Translations under genes and position numbers: made by a program
Assembly (NCBI GenBank): GCA_963675935.2
Contig: CAXXPV010000003.1
Location: 1,729,835-1,793,834 of the forward strand
Reading direction: 5' to 3'
DNA from: G963675935 sp963675935
Lineage (GTDB): Bacteria; Planctomycetota; Planctomycetia; Pirellulales; Thermoguttaceae
Length of the DNA: 64,000 nucleotides
Shown here: in pieces, positions 7,262 through 16,798 of the stretch
Numbering within the stretch: the first letter of the stretch is position 1
Layout: every line of letters begins with the position of its first letter
The notes under the pieces: model-generated
Told to the model about the DNA's origin: nothing
Seen by the model: the letters and a program-made list of their open reading frames with translations, nothing else
Database searches by the model: none

Positions 7262-10200
7262 ATGCTCAAGGCCCTCGAAATCGTCGGTTTCAAAAGTTTC
7301 GCCGACCGAACCCGGTTCGAGTTTCCCCGGGGCATCACGGTGGTGGTGGGACCGAACGGCTCGGGCAAGTCGAATGTCGTCGATGCCATCAAATGGGTGC
7401 TGGGTGAGCAGAGCGTCAAAAGCCTGCGCGGCCACGAGATGGCCGACGTTATTTTCAACGGTTCCGGCAGCCGCCGCGCCCTCAACGCCGCCGAAATCAC
7501 CCTGACTTTCGACAATTCCGATCGGATGCTGCCGATCGACGCCGCCGAGGTGCAAATCACCCGGCGGGTCTATCGCAGCGGCGAGGGCGAATATCTGATC
7601 AACCGCAACCCTGCCCGGCTCCGCGACATCCGCGACCTTCTGGCCGGCACGGGCATGGGCACCCAAGCCTACAGCGTCATCGAACAGGGCAAGGTTGACG
7701 GCCTGCTGCAATCGTCGGCACGCGACCGGCGGATCATCTTCGAGGAGGCCGCCGGCATCAGCCGCTTCAAGGTCCGCAAGATCGAGGCCCTGCGGCGGCT
7801 CGAGCGCGTCGACCAAAACCTGTTGCGGCTCTCCGACATCGTCGGCGAAGTCGAAAGCCGGTTGCGCGGCGTCCGCACTCAGGCCGGAAAGGCTCGGCGA
7901 TACAAGGAACACTCCGACCGCCTCCAGGAACTGCGCACCCAGGTGGGCCAGGTCGATTGGCGGCGGCTTACTGACCGGCTCAACGAGGTCGAGAGTCAAC
8001 GCCAGTCGCTCGACGACCAGCGCGGCGCCGAAGCCGCCGAGGCCGACGCCGCCGACGCCCGGTTGCTCGAAATCGAGCAGGGCATCGGCGAAATCAACGA
8101 GGAAATCCGGCAGGCTGAATCGCAAATCGCCGCTAACCGCGAGCGCATCGCCGCGGCCGAATCGACCATCGAACACGAGCGGAACCGCGGCGCCGATCTC
8201 GAGCAGGAAGTCGGCCGATACCGTCGCCAACTCCTCGGCATGAACGCCAGGGCCGGCGACCTCCAGCAGCAATTGCAGGAAGCGGCCGATGCGTTCGCGG
8301 CGGCCGAGGAGAATCATCGCAACGTCGCCCATCGTCTGGTCGAAGCCGAGCGCCGTCTGACCGAGGCGATGGCCGCGCTCGATCAGCTTCGCGGCGAAAA
8401 CCAGCAGCACCGCGCCGCGTCGCTGCAACAAATGCGGTTGGCCGCCACGTTGGGCAACGAAACCAGCGTGCTGGAAAGCCAATCAACGGCCGCCGCCGCC
8501 ATCCAACAACACTGCGTGGAACGCACGGCCGAACTCGACCGCGTTTTGGACGCCCTGCAACAGCAGTTGGACGCCCTGCGGCAAGCTCGCGAACAATGCG
8601 CCGGCCGACTGGAATCGGAGGTCGCGGCCCTGACCGAGGCCAAGGACCAACTTGCCGAGTCGCGCCGTCGGCATGCCGTGCGGCAAAAAGAGTTGGCCGA
8701 GATGCGCGAGCGGCGCAGCGGCGCCGCCGAGAGGGCCGCCGTTCTCGATGAGCTTGTCCGCCGCCACGAAGGGCTTAGCGCCGGCGTGAAGGAAGTGTTG
8801 CAGCGGGCGTCGAATACGGCCGATCCCATCTTTCACGGCGTTTGCGGCTTGGTGGCCGACCTGTTTCACGTCAGCGTCGAGGCCGCGCCCTTGGTCGAAA
8901 TCGCTCTCGGCCCCGCGGCCCAGCATCTTGTCGCCGTGCCGAGCAAGGAGATCGTCGAGCATTTGCTGTCCGAGTCGAACAAGCTCACCGGCCGCGTCGG
9001 ATTTCTTTGGCTTGATGGGAAAGGCGATGGACTCGGGTCGGAGAGCGTAGGGTGGGACAAGCTTGCGCAGTCCCACCAGAAAAGCGGGGAAAATCCCAGG
9101 TGGGACTGCGCAAGCTTGTCCCACCCTACCGCGCTTCGTACCCCGTCTCCCTCCCCTCCCGATCTCACGGGTCGCCCCGGCGTGCTGGGGCGTGCCGACA
9201 GCTTCGTCGAAACCGACCGCCGTTTCTCCCCACTGGCCCGTCGGCTGTTGGGCGGCGTCTGGTTCGTCGAAAAACTCGTCCACGCCATCGCCCTGGCCGA
9301 TTCCGACGGCGCCGGGTTGACCTACGTCACCCTGGCCGGCGAGCTGCTCGAACCCGACGGCACGCTGACCGTCGGCCCTCGCAATGTTTCAACCGGCCTG
9401 ATCTCGCGGCGGAGCCAGTTGCGGGCGCTTCAGTCGCAGTTGGCCGAATTGGAGAAGTCGATCGGCGCCGCGCAAAACGAGTTGGTCGAATTGGACGATC
9501 AGATCGTCGCGCGGCAGGAATCGGTCGATCGCCGCGCGGCCGAACACCGCCGTATGTCCGATGCCCTGGCCGAGAATCGCGTGGCCGTCACGACGGCCGA
9601 GGAGCGTCGCAGTCAAATGGACCAGCAGCGTGCGGCCATCGACGTCGAACTGCGCGACGCCCGGCAGCGGCACGAAATAGCCACGCGGCAGTTGTGTGAA
9701 ACACGGGAGAAGCGAAAGCAGATCGACGCTGCGGTGGCCGAGAGCGAATCGTATCTCGCCGAGATCGGCCGGCGGATCGAGGAATTGGAAAAACGCCGCT
9801 CGACGGCCGACCGCGAAACCACCGAGATCAAAGTCGAATTGGCCAAGAGCGAGGAGCGGCTGCGCAATCTCTCGGCGAGCATGCGTCAGTTCGAGGAAAG
9901 CCGGGAGGAACGCGGTCGGGCCATCGCCGATGCCCGCGATCGGTTGGCCGAATGCGTCGAGCGAGCCGAGGCCTCGCGCTGGAACATCTTGCGAGCCGAG
10001 GCCGAAGTCGCCGAGCTCTATCTCAGCAAGGAGACCTTCGCCCAGCAGACCGTCGCGATGATGGATCGTCGCGAATCGTTCCAACAGCAGCGGTCCGAGA
10101 TTGCCGAGCAAATTCAGGGCGTGAGCGGGCGGATTCGCAAACTCGAGGAAAAAATCCACGCCGCCGAACTTTCGGCCGGCGAACTGCGCCACGAACGGAC

Positions 10201-11014
10201 CAGCATGGCCGACCGTCTGCGCGAGGATTACGGCATCGAGCCGTCCGAATTGGAGCGGCCCATCACCGGCGAGGAGGAGCGGCAGCGCGAGGAGGTGCAG
10301 CGCGAGATCGAGGAGCTTCGGCAGAAGATCAACAATCTCGGCAACGTCAACCTCGAAGCCCTCGACGAACTCGACGAGCTTGAAACCCGATTCAAGTCGC
10401 TCTCCGAGCAACATCAGGATTTATCGTCGGCGAAAGTCTCGCTCGAAAAGATCATCGACAAGATCAATGCTGACAGCCGCCGGCTGTTTTCCGAAACGCT
10501 CGAAACGATACGTGGGCATTTCCAGACGTTGTTCCGCGATTTGTTCGGCGGGGGGCAAGCCGACGTCGTGCTCGAGGAAAACGTCGATATTCTCGACAGT
10601 GGCATCGAGATCGTCGCCCGGCCGCCTGGCAAGGAGCCGCGGAGCATCTCGCTATTGAGCGGCGGCGAGAAGACGATGACGTGCGTGGCGTTGCTGTTGG
10701 CGATATTCCGCAGCCGGCCCAGCCCGTTTTGCGTGCTCGACGAGGTTGACGCCGCGTTGGACGAGGCGAACATCGCACGATTCACCCAAGTGATTCAAGG
10801 CTTTTTGACGTGGACGCAGTTCATCATCGTGACGCACTCGAAAGAGACGATGACCTGCGCCAACACGATCTACGGGGTGACGATGCAGGAGTCGGGCGTG
10901 ACCAAGCAGGTTTCGGTCCGCTTCGAGGACATAAGCGACGACGGGCACATCATCGAGCGTCCGAAAGCCGACGCCGCCGGGCCATCCGACGAAGAAGAGA
11001 CGCAAGCGGCGTGA
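7262..11014 (+). CDS. smc: Chromosome segregation protein SMC
   Basis: Structural maintenance of chromosomes ATPase, 1250 residues, somewhat long for the family. Walker A is at residues 30-37 (GPNGSGKS), the ABC signature LLSGGEKTMTCVALL near 1130 and Walker B PFCVLDEVDAALDEA near 1157. Long coiled coils (about 170-510 and 700-1060) flank a hinge at about 515-690. The hinge contains roughly 28 residues (about 596-623) translated from a palindromic repeat at 9047-9129, followed by a Pro/Ser-rich stretch before hinge sequence resumes at RPGVLGRADSFVE. The frame stays open throughout, so the protein is probably functional. No scpA/scpB nearby. Confidence 0.96.
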   Translation: MLKALEIVGFKSFADRTRFEFPRGITVVVGPNGSGKSNVVDAIKWVLGEQSVKSLRGHEMADVIFNGSGSRRALNAAEITLTFDNSDRMLPIDAAEVQITRRVYRSGEGEYLINRNPARLRDIRDLLAGTGMGTQAYSVIEQGKVDGLLQSSARDRRIIFEEAAGISRFKVRKIEALRRLERVDQNLLRLSDIVGEVESRLRGVRTQAGKARRYKEHSDRLQELRTQVGQVDWRRLTDRLNEVESQRQSLDDQRGAEAAEADAADARLLEIEQGIGEINEEIRQAESQIAANRERIAAAESTIEHERNRGADLEQEVGRYRRQLLGMNARAGDLQQQLQEAADAFAAAEENHRNVAHRLVEAERRLTEAMAALDQLRGENQQHRAASLQQMRLAATLGNETSVLESQSTAAAAIQQHCVERTAELDRVLDALQQQLDALRQAREQCAGRLESEVAALTEAKDQLAESRRRHAVRQKELAEMRERRSGAAERAAVLDELVRRHEGLSAGVKEVLQRASNTADPIFHGVCGLVADLFHVSVEAAPLVEIALGPAAQHLVAVPSKEIVEHLLSESNKLTGRVGFLWLDGKGDGLGSESVGWDKLAQSHQKSGENPRWDCASLSHPTALRTPSPSPPDLTGRPGVLGRADSFVETDRRFSPLARRLLGGVWFVEKLVHAIALADSDGAGLTYVTLAGELLEPDGTLTVGPRNVSTGLISRRSQLRALQSQLAELEKSIGAAQNELVELDDQIVARQESVDRRAAEHRRMSDALAENRVAVTTAEERRSQMDQQRAAIDVELRDARQRHEIATRQLCETREKRKQIDAAVAESESYLAEIGRRIEELEKRRSTADRETTEIKVELAKSEERLRNLSASMRQFEESREERGRAIADARDRLAECVERAEASRWNILRAEAEVAELYLSKETFAQQTVAMMDRRESFQQQRSEIAEQIQGVSGRIRKLEEKIHAAELSAGELRHERTSMADRLREDYGIEPSELERPITGEEERQREEVQREIEELRQKINNLGNVNLEALDELDELETRFKSLSEQHQDLSSAKVSLEKIIDKINADSRRLFSETLETIRGHFQTLFRDLFGGGQADVVLEENVDILDSGIEIVARPPGKEPRSISLLSGGEKTMTCVALLLAIFRSRPSPFCVLDEVDAALDEANIARFTQVIQGFLTWTQFIIVTHSKETMTCANTIYGVTMQESGVTKQVSVRFEDISDDGHIIERPKADAAGPSDEEETQAA
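9047..9129. repeat. Palindromic repeat (31-bp perfect arms) inside smc, copy 2
   Basis: Arms at 9047-9077 and 9099-9129 match the arms of the intergenic copy at 7161-7248 exactly; only the loop (21 versus 26 bases) differs. It lies in frame in the smc hinge and is translated as a stretch beginning VGWDKLAQSHQ and ending DCASLSHPT. Confidence 0.97.
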
Positions 11015-11232
11015 GGTTGTCCGAGGCGATTCCTGGGATTATGCCCGAAACTACTCCCTGATACGGTTTCCAGCTTGAAATAGCGCGTTTTCACGGTGGG
11101 CCAACGCGCTAATTCGAGTTGCGATTGGTATGAGTCTCCTGTTGAGGTGTCGATCCAATAGGCATGCCGGTCGATTTCATCAACACGTGCTTCCTGCTCT
11201 GAGCTCGTCAGCGTTGAGGCGACCGGTTATCG

Positions 11233-12480
11233 CTACTCTTTGGCGGCGACAATCTCTTCCGGCGGGCGAACCTTGATGAAGCTGCGGTACAAGAGAAGAT
11301 CGTAAGCCGATTTCAGACCGCCGGCAAGATAGAACAACAGGTCGATCGTGACGGGACTGGCAATCAAAAAACCGGCGATGGCTGGAGAAATCGCGGCGCC
11401 GATCGTTCGGGCAACGCCCGTGACACCGGCGGCGGCCGAGCGTTCTTCCGGCGGCACCACGGCCATAACATACGACTGTCGCGTGGGCACATCCATCTGC
11501 GAAATGCTGAACCGCAGAAACAACACCGCGATGGCCAGCGGCAGGTTCGGCATCAATGGCACAAGGATCAGAAGGATGTTCGACGGCAGGTGGGTGAACA
11601 CCATCGTATTGATAAGCCCGAAACGCGATGCCAGTTTTGCCGCCGCAAGGGCGGATAGTCCAGCCAAAAGATTGGCGCCGAAGAAGATTCCGCCCAATTC
11701 GGATGGCGACACGCCGAAACGAACGTAGAACCAATAGGCGGTCATGCTTTGGATGACGAACCCGCCGCCGAAGGCGTCCAGAGCGAACAGCGAGGACAAC
11801 CGCAGCACGACGCGATGGGAACGGCCAAGCCCCAAGCGATGAGCCGATGTTGTTCCCGCAGTGGGAACGGTTGACTGGGACGCCTCGATTCGCGGCGACA
11901 GCCGCGAGAAAATCGCCAAAAGCGCCACGCCCAACGAAGCATAGCCGATAATACCGATTCGATAACTGGCCACCGGCGTCATCTCCGCGTGTTGCAGCAC
12001 GCCGATCAAAAGCCCTCCGGCCAAGGAACCGGCGGCGGTGGCCATCGACGCCGCCATCGTGTACCAAGCGAACGCCCGTGTGCGATTTTGATCGGAGACG
12101 ATATGCGACAGGGCGGCCTGCTCGACCGACAAAAACGGCCCGACTTCGTTGCCGCTGGGGCTAATGACTCCGATGGTCGCCGCCAACAGCAATAGCAGAA
12201 AGTTGTCGGTCAGCGCAAAGACGACTCCGGCGACTGCCATGAGAACCGCCCCGATCATCAGCGTTCGCCGCCGTCCGAAACGGTCGGCCTGCGTCGTCAG
12301 CCACAGCGAAACGGCCGTGTCGCCGATCAAAGTCAACGAAAGAAGCAACCCGATCTGCGATCCAGCCAGCCCGATGGCGTTAAGATATAGCACAAGCATG
12401 ACCGACAGCGAGCCATAGGCGAAAAGCCGCACGGCTCGGGTGCTGAAGAGAACGAAGATGTCGGCAGTCGGCTTGGGCAT
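11233..12480 (-). CDS. MFS transporter, 12-helix type
   Basis: Major facilitator superfamily permease of 415 residues with about twelve hydrophobic segments. The loop 2-3 signature is recognisable in TQADRFGRRRTLMIGA, and the second half has a related loop (AAKLASRFGLINTMVF). Segment LSVEQAALSHIVSDQNRTRAFAW and the late DVPTRQSYVMAVVPPEERSAA resemble drug/metabolite exporters of the DHA1 kind; the substrate cannot be read from sequence. Monocistronic on the minus strand, convergent with smc. Confidence 0.85.
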   Translation of the reverse strand: MPKPTADIFVLFSTRAVRLFAYGSLSVMLVLYLNAIGLAGSQIGLLLSLTLIGDTAVSLWLTTQADRFGRRRTLMIGAVLMAVAGVVFALTDNFLLLLLAATIGVISPSGNEVGPFLSVEQAALSHIVSDQNRTRAFAWYTMAASMATAAGSLAGGLLIGVLQHAEMTPVASYRIGIIGYASLGVALLAIFSRLSPRIEASQSTVPTAGTTSAHRLGLGRSHRVVLRLSSLFALDAFGGGFVIQSMTAYWFYVRFGVSPSELGGIFFGANLLAGLSALAAAKLASRFGLINTMVFTHLPSNILLILVPLMPNLPLAIAVLFLRFSISQMDVPTRQSYVMAVVPPEERSAAAGVTGVARTIGAAISPAIAGFLIASPVTIDLLFYLAGGLKSAYDLLLYRSFIKVRPPEEIVAAKE

Positions 12481-12626
12481 GGGGGCATTTTACTCTTGGA
12501 TGCTCAACATCTCAACATGCACAACCCAACACATGCCACGACGTAGTTCTACACGCCTGCCGAAATGCGTTGGCTGTTGCAGACGGCTGGATTTGCCAAG
12601 ATCGACATTATTTGCGAGCCACTACT

Positions 12627-15359
12627 CTATGCCGCCCGACAAATCATCGGCTCTTCCTCCGACAAGCCGTCGCATAAATCGTCGTCGGCTTCCTCGTCGT
12701 CCGAATCGGCGCCGTCGTGGGCGAACCGTCCGACAATCAGAAGATTGGGCAGCAGGAGCGAATTGAGGATCGAGAAACCCATTGCAATGGTCAACACGCG
12801 GCCGAGGCTTTGCAGTCCGCGATGGTTGGCGATCATCAGCGCGCCGAAGCCGACCATCGTGGTCAGCGAATTGACGACGACCGCCACGAGAACCGCGTTG
12901 CCGGCGCCGCGGTATTTCCGCCCCTGGGTTCGGAATTCGTGAATCAGATTGATGCCGGTGTCCATGCCGAGGCCCAGGGTCAGCGGCAGCACGATCATGT
13001 TGGCCGGACTCAACGGGATGTCGAGCAGGCCCATGACGCCGAGTGTTTGCAGCAGTCCAAGCCCCATTGGCAACGCCGCCAGCAACGTGTGATTTAATCG
13101 GCGGAAATCGACGAGCACGACGGGCACAATCGCCAGCAGGGCGTAAAACGCGGCCTTCTCGAAGCTCCGCTTCATTTCACGCGACGCCTCGTAAACTTGG
13201 AGAGGATTCCCGGTCGCCTCGGGATCGACGGTGCGCACCTCGGCGACGAACTGGCCCATCGGTCCGACTTCCCAAATGTTCGCCTTGCTGTAAACCTGCA
13301 TGGCGTACAGGCCGCTCTTCCCCAAGAATCGCGAGCGAACGCTTTCGGGCAAATCGTTCAACGCGGGCGGTTCGGGATTCGACGCCGCTTTCATCGACTG
13401 CAATCGCGCCAATAGGTCCGAGGCCATCGCCTGTTGGTAGGCGCCGATGCGCCGCCGGTATTCGTCCGGCGGAATGCGTTGCAGCATTTCGCCCAACGGC
13501 TGAAGACCCGCGGCCGCCTGCGCCGCGTCGGGCATTGATGCCAACATAGTCTGTGCGCCGGAAAGCATTTGCAGAAGTTCCGCGAGCGGCGTCACCGGAA
13601 TCTCCGGCGCCACGGCCGGCAAATTCGCCAGCCGGCTGTGAATCCGCTCGATGATCGGCCGCTTCTTCTCGCAATCGCTTGGCAACGCCGAGGCGATTTC
13701 CTCGACACACTCGACCGACGGCAGCGCGAGAAACTTCGCTTTTTGTTTCAGTACTTCCTCCGGAGTCTTGGCCACCGACACCGCGAACCACGCGCTATGG
13801 TTCATCTTGGTAAACAGCGTGTGTTCTAGATCGACGCTTTCCAGGCCCTCGGGCTGAAGATTCAATAAATTGTAGTCGTAGCGCAGGTAGCACAGCCCGA
13901 CGGCCAGCGTCGCGGTCATGACGGCCGACGCGGCAAGCGTCAATCGCGGCCAAGCGTAGATCGGACGCAGCCAATATCGCAAGTTCAACGGCGCCGGATA
14001 ATTCCGCAACGCGCCGTCGCGGTCGGTAATCTTGATCATGGCCGGCAGCACGGTCGTCTCGCCCAACCAGCAAAGGGCAATGCCGAGACCGGCGATCAGT
14101 CCCAACTGTGAAACGCCCGGAAAGTCGGTCAGCGCCGCCGCCAGGAACGAAATGGTCGAGGTCATGGCGCCTGCCAGAATGCCCGGCCCCACGAAGCCGG
14201 ACGTCCGCACCAACGCTTCGCTGGTCGAGTCGGTTTCCTCGCGTACCTGCAAATAGCGGGCCATGTAGTAAATGCCGTAGTCGATGCCCATGCCGAACAA
14301 AATCGACGCGAAGGCGATGCTCAGAACATTGATATAGCCGACCGTCAAGGTGACCAGCCCGCAGGCCCAGACCATGGCGATGCACAGCGCGGCCATCGCC
14401 ATCGTCGAATACCGATAGCCGCCGAAGGCGATGAACATGACGGCCAACACGCCGGCGAACGACAGGAACGTCGCCACCGACATCGACTTCTCGCTCGACT
14501 GCATCTCATCGTGTTCGATCACCGGCAGGCCGGTCAGCCCGATTTTCACGCCGGGATGCCTCGCCCGAACGTCGGCGGCCACTTGGCGCAAAACCCGGAT
14601 CGGCTCGTCGTTCTGCGCAAAACTCTTCGTGTCTTCTTCAAGGAACCGCAGCACGATGAAGCCGGTCTTGTTGTCCTTCGAGATCAAACGCGTCTCGGTG
14701 GCATGGGCCGCGAGGGCCTCGGGCAGTTGCATTTCCGGCCACGGCGATTTGTAGGAGCCGTTTGGCGCCAAAGCCGCTTGCAACCCTTCGGCGAACCGCG
14801 GCATCTCGGTTTTCATCGCCTCGGCGACCTGCTGCCGCTGTTCCGCGGAACCGCCGCCCATCGCCGCGCTCATCTGCCGGGCCATCGCGCCGAGGCTCAA
14901 CTGTGACCAATCGCCCTGCAAGACGGGGCCTGCCTGATCGAGCAAAGCGTCGATCTTCCGAAGGTCGCTTTCCTTGGGATTGGGCGATTCGATTGGGAGT
15001 TGATAAAGCCCCTTCTCTCGAAGTTTCGGAGCGTCGCTGTCGTGCATCACCATGCCGAAGAGGTCTTTTCGCCGAGACACTTCGCGGCACAAGTCGTCGA
15101 TCGCGGGCAAGATATGCTTGCGATTTTCACCATCGACGACGACGACCACGTCCTCCTTGTCGCCGAACTCCTTAGTGTACTCGAGCCAACGATGATGGTA
15201 CACGCTTTGGGGACTGATTAGTTCGGCGCGGCTGGTGCGGAAGCCGAGCTTGGTCGTGGTCAGCCAGGCCGAGGCACCGACGGCGAAGGCGGCAAGCAAC
15301 AATGTCAACACCGGGAAACGGATCACCAGCATGGTGAGCCGTTGCAGAGGTCGCGACAT
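12627..15359 (-). CDS. MMPL/RND-family transporter
   Basis: Inner-membrane RND-superfamily transporter of the MMPL/HpnN kind, about 910 residues. One helix near the N-terminus (MLVIRFPVLTLLLAAFAVG) is followed by a large periplasmic domain, a five-helix block, a second periplasmic domain and a second helix block (PMGLGLLQTLGVMGLLDIPL). Motifs typical of the family include FGMGIDYGIYYMAR and GLGMDTGINLIHEF, with Asp residues inside membrane helices that would carry the proton pathway. Cargo may be a lipid or hopanoid by analogy, but no hopanoid genes are near. The start could instead be 15398 (MPWERTPRV) or 15497. Confidence 0.85.
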   Translation of the reverse strand: MSRPLQRLTMLVIRFPVLTLLLAAFAVGASAWLTTTKLGFRTSRAELISPQSVYHHRWLEYTKEFGDKEDVVVVVDGENRKHILPAIDDLCREVSRRKDLFGMVMHDSDAPKLREKGLYQLPIESPNPKESDLRKIDALLDQAGPVLQGDWSQLSLGAMARQMSAAMGGGSAEQRQQVAEAMKTEMPRFAEGLQAALAPNGSYKSPWPEMQLPEALAAHATETRLISKDNKTGFIVLRFLEEDTKSFAQNDEPIRVLRQVAADVRARHPGVKIGLTGLPVIEHDEMQSSEKSMSVATFLSFAGVLAVMFIAFGGYRYSTMAMAALCIAMVWACGLVTLTVGYINVLSIAFASILFGMGIDYGIYYMARYLQVREETDSTSEALVRTSGFVGPGILAGAMTSTISFLAAALTDFPGVSQLGLIAGLGIALCWLGETTVLPAMIKITDRDGALRNYPAPLNLRYWLRPIYAWPRLTLAASAVMTATLAVGLCYLRYDYNLLNLQPEGLESVDLEHTLFTKMNHSAWFAVSVAKTPEEVLKQKAKFLALPSVECVEEIASALPSDCEKKRPIIERIHSRLANLPAVAPEIPVTPLAELLQMLSGAQTMLASMPDAAQAAAGLQPLGEMLQRIPPDEYRRRIGAYQQAMASDLLARLQSMKAASNPEPPALNDLPESVRSRFLGKSGLYAMQVYSKANIWEVGPMGQFVAEVRTVDPEATGNPLQVYEASREMKRSFEKAAFYALLAIVPVVLVDFRRLNHTLLAALPMGLGLLQTLGVMGLLDIPLSPANMIVLPLTLGLGMDTGINLIHEFRTQGRKYRGAGNAVLVAVVVNSLTTMVGFGALMIANHRGLQSLGRVLTIAMGFSILNSLLLPNLLIVGRFAHDGADSDDEEADDDLCDGLSEEEPMICRAA

Positions 15360-15613
15360 CCATGAATCACCCACCCGCGGCGTCCGTTCCCAGGGCATTA
15401 TGTCTTTTTCCCGGCAAGAATAAGAAAAAACTTCCCCCCCGCCTCGCCCGGCATCCTGCCGACCCGTGGGGCATGAGCCGTATTTTAGCATTCCCATCCG
15501 AAAGGGCCAAGGGCAGTTTTAACGAATCGAGGAGACGCAACCTGTTAAATCATAGCGGGTTACGGAAATTCATCTATTCCATTTCGTTTAACCTGACGCT
15601 GGGTTAAGCGAGC

Positions 15614-15910
15614 AGGAGAACTGCAAATTCGCATTTTGGGGGGGTAGGGGGATAGATGGGAAAAACCGTCATTCTGAACGCAGCGAAGAATCTCGTTGGC
15701 CCACAAGAACTTACATGATACCACGGAGATTTTTCGCTACGCTCAGAGGATGTGAATTTTTATTGTAGGAGGCGACTCCCGTCGCCGATTGTGCGGCGAA
15801 ACACGCATAAACACCGCATAATCGGCGACGTGAGTCGCCTCCTACAGTGGTCTTTTGTAAAAATTCACAAGCTCTCAGAATGACGGTTTCCTGGACGTTG
15901 CAGTTCTCCT
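15614..15910. repeat. Nested palindromic (MITE-like) repeat cluster
   Basis: Three layers are visible. Outer arms AGGAGAACTGCAA (15614-15626) and its complement (15898-15910); a middle layer CGTCATTCTGAACGCAGCG... (15667-15694) with a degraded partner whose right half is interrupted; and an inner palindrome TGTAGGAGGCGACTC... (15764-15790 and 15820-15846, one mismatch). The inner element seems to have inserted into the right arm of the middle one. No gene is recognisable between the MMPL start region and the GNAT gene. Confidence 0.85.
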
Positions 15911-15984
15911 GCGGGGCAACCAGCGAGAACGGAGTTGTGGAGGGAATTGAAACGGGCCTGCATGGAATTTTTGTGTCAACCGAT

Positions 15985-16036
15985 GTAGCACGGCCACCTT
16001 GGCCGTGTCTCATCACGGGCTTGAAGCCCGTGCTAC
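15985..16036. repeat. Compound hairpin repeat
   Basis: GTAG...CTAC ends enclose two small hairpins (CACGGCCACCTTGGCCGTG and CACGGGCTTGAAGCCCGTG) separated by a short spacer. It lies about 160 bases upstream of the GNAT gene; compact enough to form a cloverleaf-like DNA structure. Confidence 0.75.
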
Positions 16037-16195
16037 AAAATTTGGTACAGTCCCCTATTTTCTGCTGTTAATGCTCATCGCAAAGCCAAAACATCCCCTC
16101 TTCGGTGGTGCTTCACAACAGCAGCCTTTTGATTTCCTGACGGAAATTCTTTCGACCGATTGACCCACCCCTCAACCAGAGGTAACTTAGCGGAT

Positions 16196-16759
16196 ATGGA
16201 CCTCGTCTACTTCAAACGTTTCCGCATGGAAATCGATCTGGCCGGACGCGACTTGACGCCACCGCCGGCGCCGGCCGGCTACCGCTTCCTGCCGTGGAGC
16301 GAGTCGCTTCACGACGCCTTCGCCCGGGCGAAGTATCTCAGCTTCCGCGATGAAATCGACTCCGATCTGTTTCCGTGTCTGGGCGAGTTCGAGGGATGTC
16401 GTCGGCTGATGCGTGAGATTTCGGGGAAGCCGGGCTTTCTGCCCGAGGCCACGTGGTTGGTCGTCTGTTCGCATGGTTTTTGCGCTCGGCCGGAGTATTG
16501 CGGCACCGTGCAGGGAGTGCGCGACCAGAACGGGAAGGGCGCGATTCAGAACCTCGGCGTCATTCCCGAACATCGTCGCGGCGGGCTTGGGTTGCATCTC
16601 TTGCTCCTGGCGCTCGACGGATTTCGTCGGTCGGGCGTCGGCCGCGTGCATCTCGAAGTGACCGCCCAGAACAATAGCGCCATTCGTCTCTACAGGCGAG
16701 TTGGATTTACCCCTGTCCGAGTCGTCTACAAAACCGCTGCGGCGGAATACGTCAAGTAA
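16196..16759 (+). CDS. GNAT-family N-acetyltransferase
   Basis: Acetyl-CoA-dependent acyltransferase of 187 residues. The acetyl-CoA-binding motif A is clear: IQNLGVIPEHRRGGLGLHLLLLALDGF, with the Q/RxxGxG/A-like HRRGGLG loop, followed by VHLEVTAQNNSAIRLYRRVGF (motif B). Substrate unknown. Start ATG 16196 (MDLVYFKRF) follows an AGAGG stretch; an upstream ATG at 16160 would add 12 residues. The last ~30 bases of the gene are duplicated immediately downstream, ending just at the M16 start codon. Confidence 0.85.
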   Translation: MDLVYFKRFRMEIDLAGRDLTPPPAPAGYRFLPWSESLHDAFARAKYLSFRDEIDSDLFPCLGEFEGCRRLMREISGKPGFLPEATWLVVCSHGFCARPEYCGTVQGVRDQNGKGAIQNLGVIPEHRRGGLGLHLLLLALDGFRRSGVGRVHLEVTAQNNSAIRLYRRVGFTPVRVVYKTAAAEYVK

Positions 16760-16798
16760 CTTACACCCAAGAAAAACCGCTGCGGCGGAATACGCCAA

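Noticed and set aside
9389..10414. Minus-strand frame opposite smc
   Set aside because: Shadow frame; smc coding evidence is overwhelming on the plus strand.
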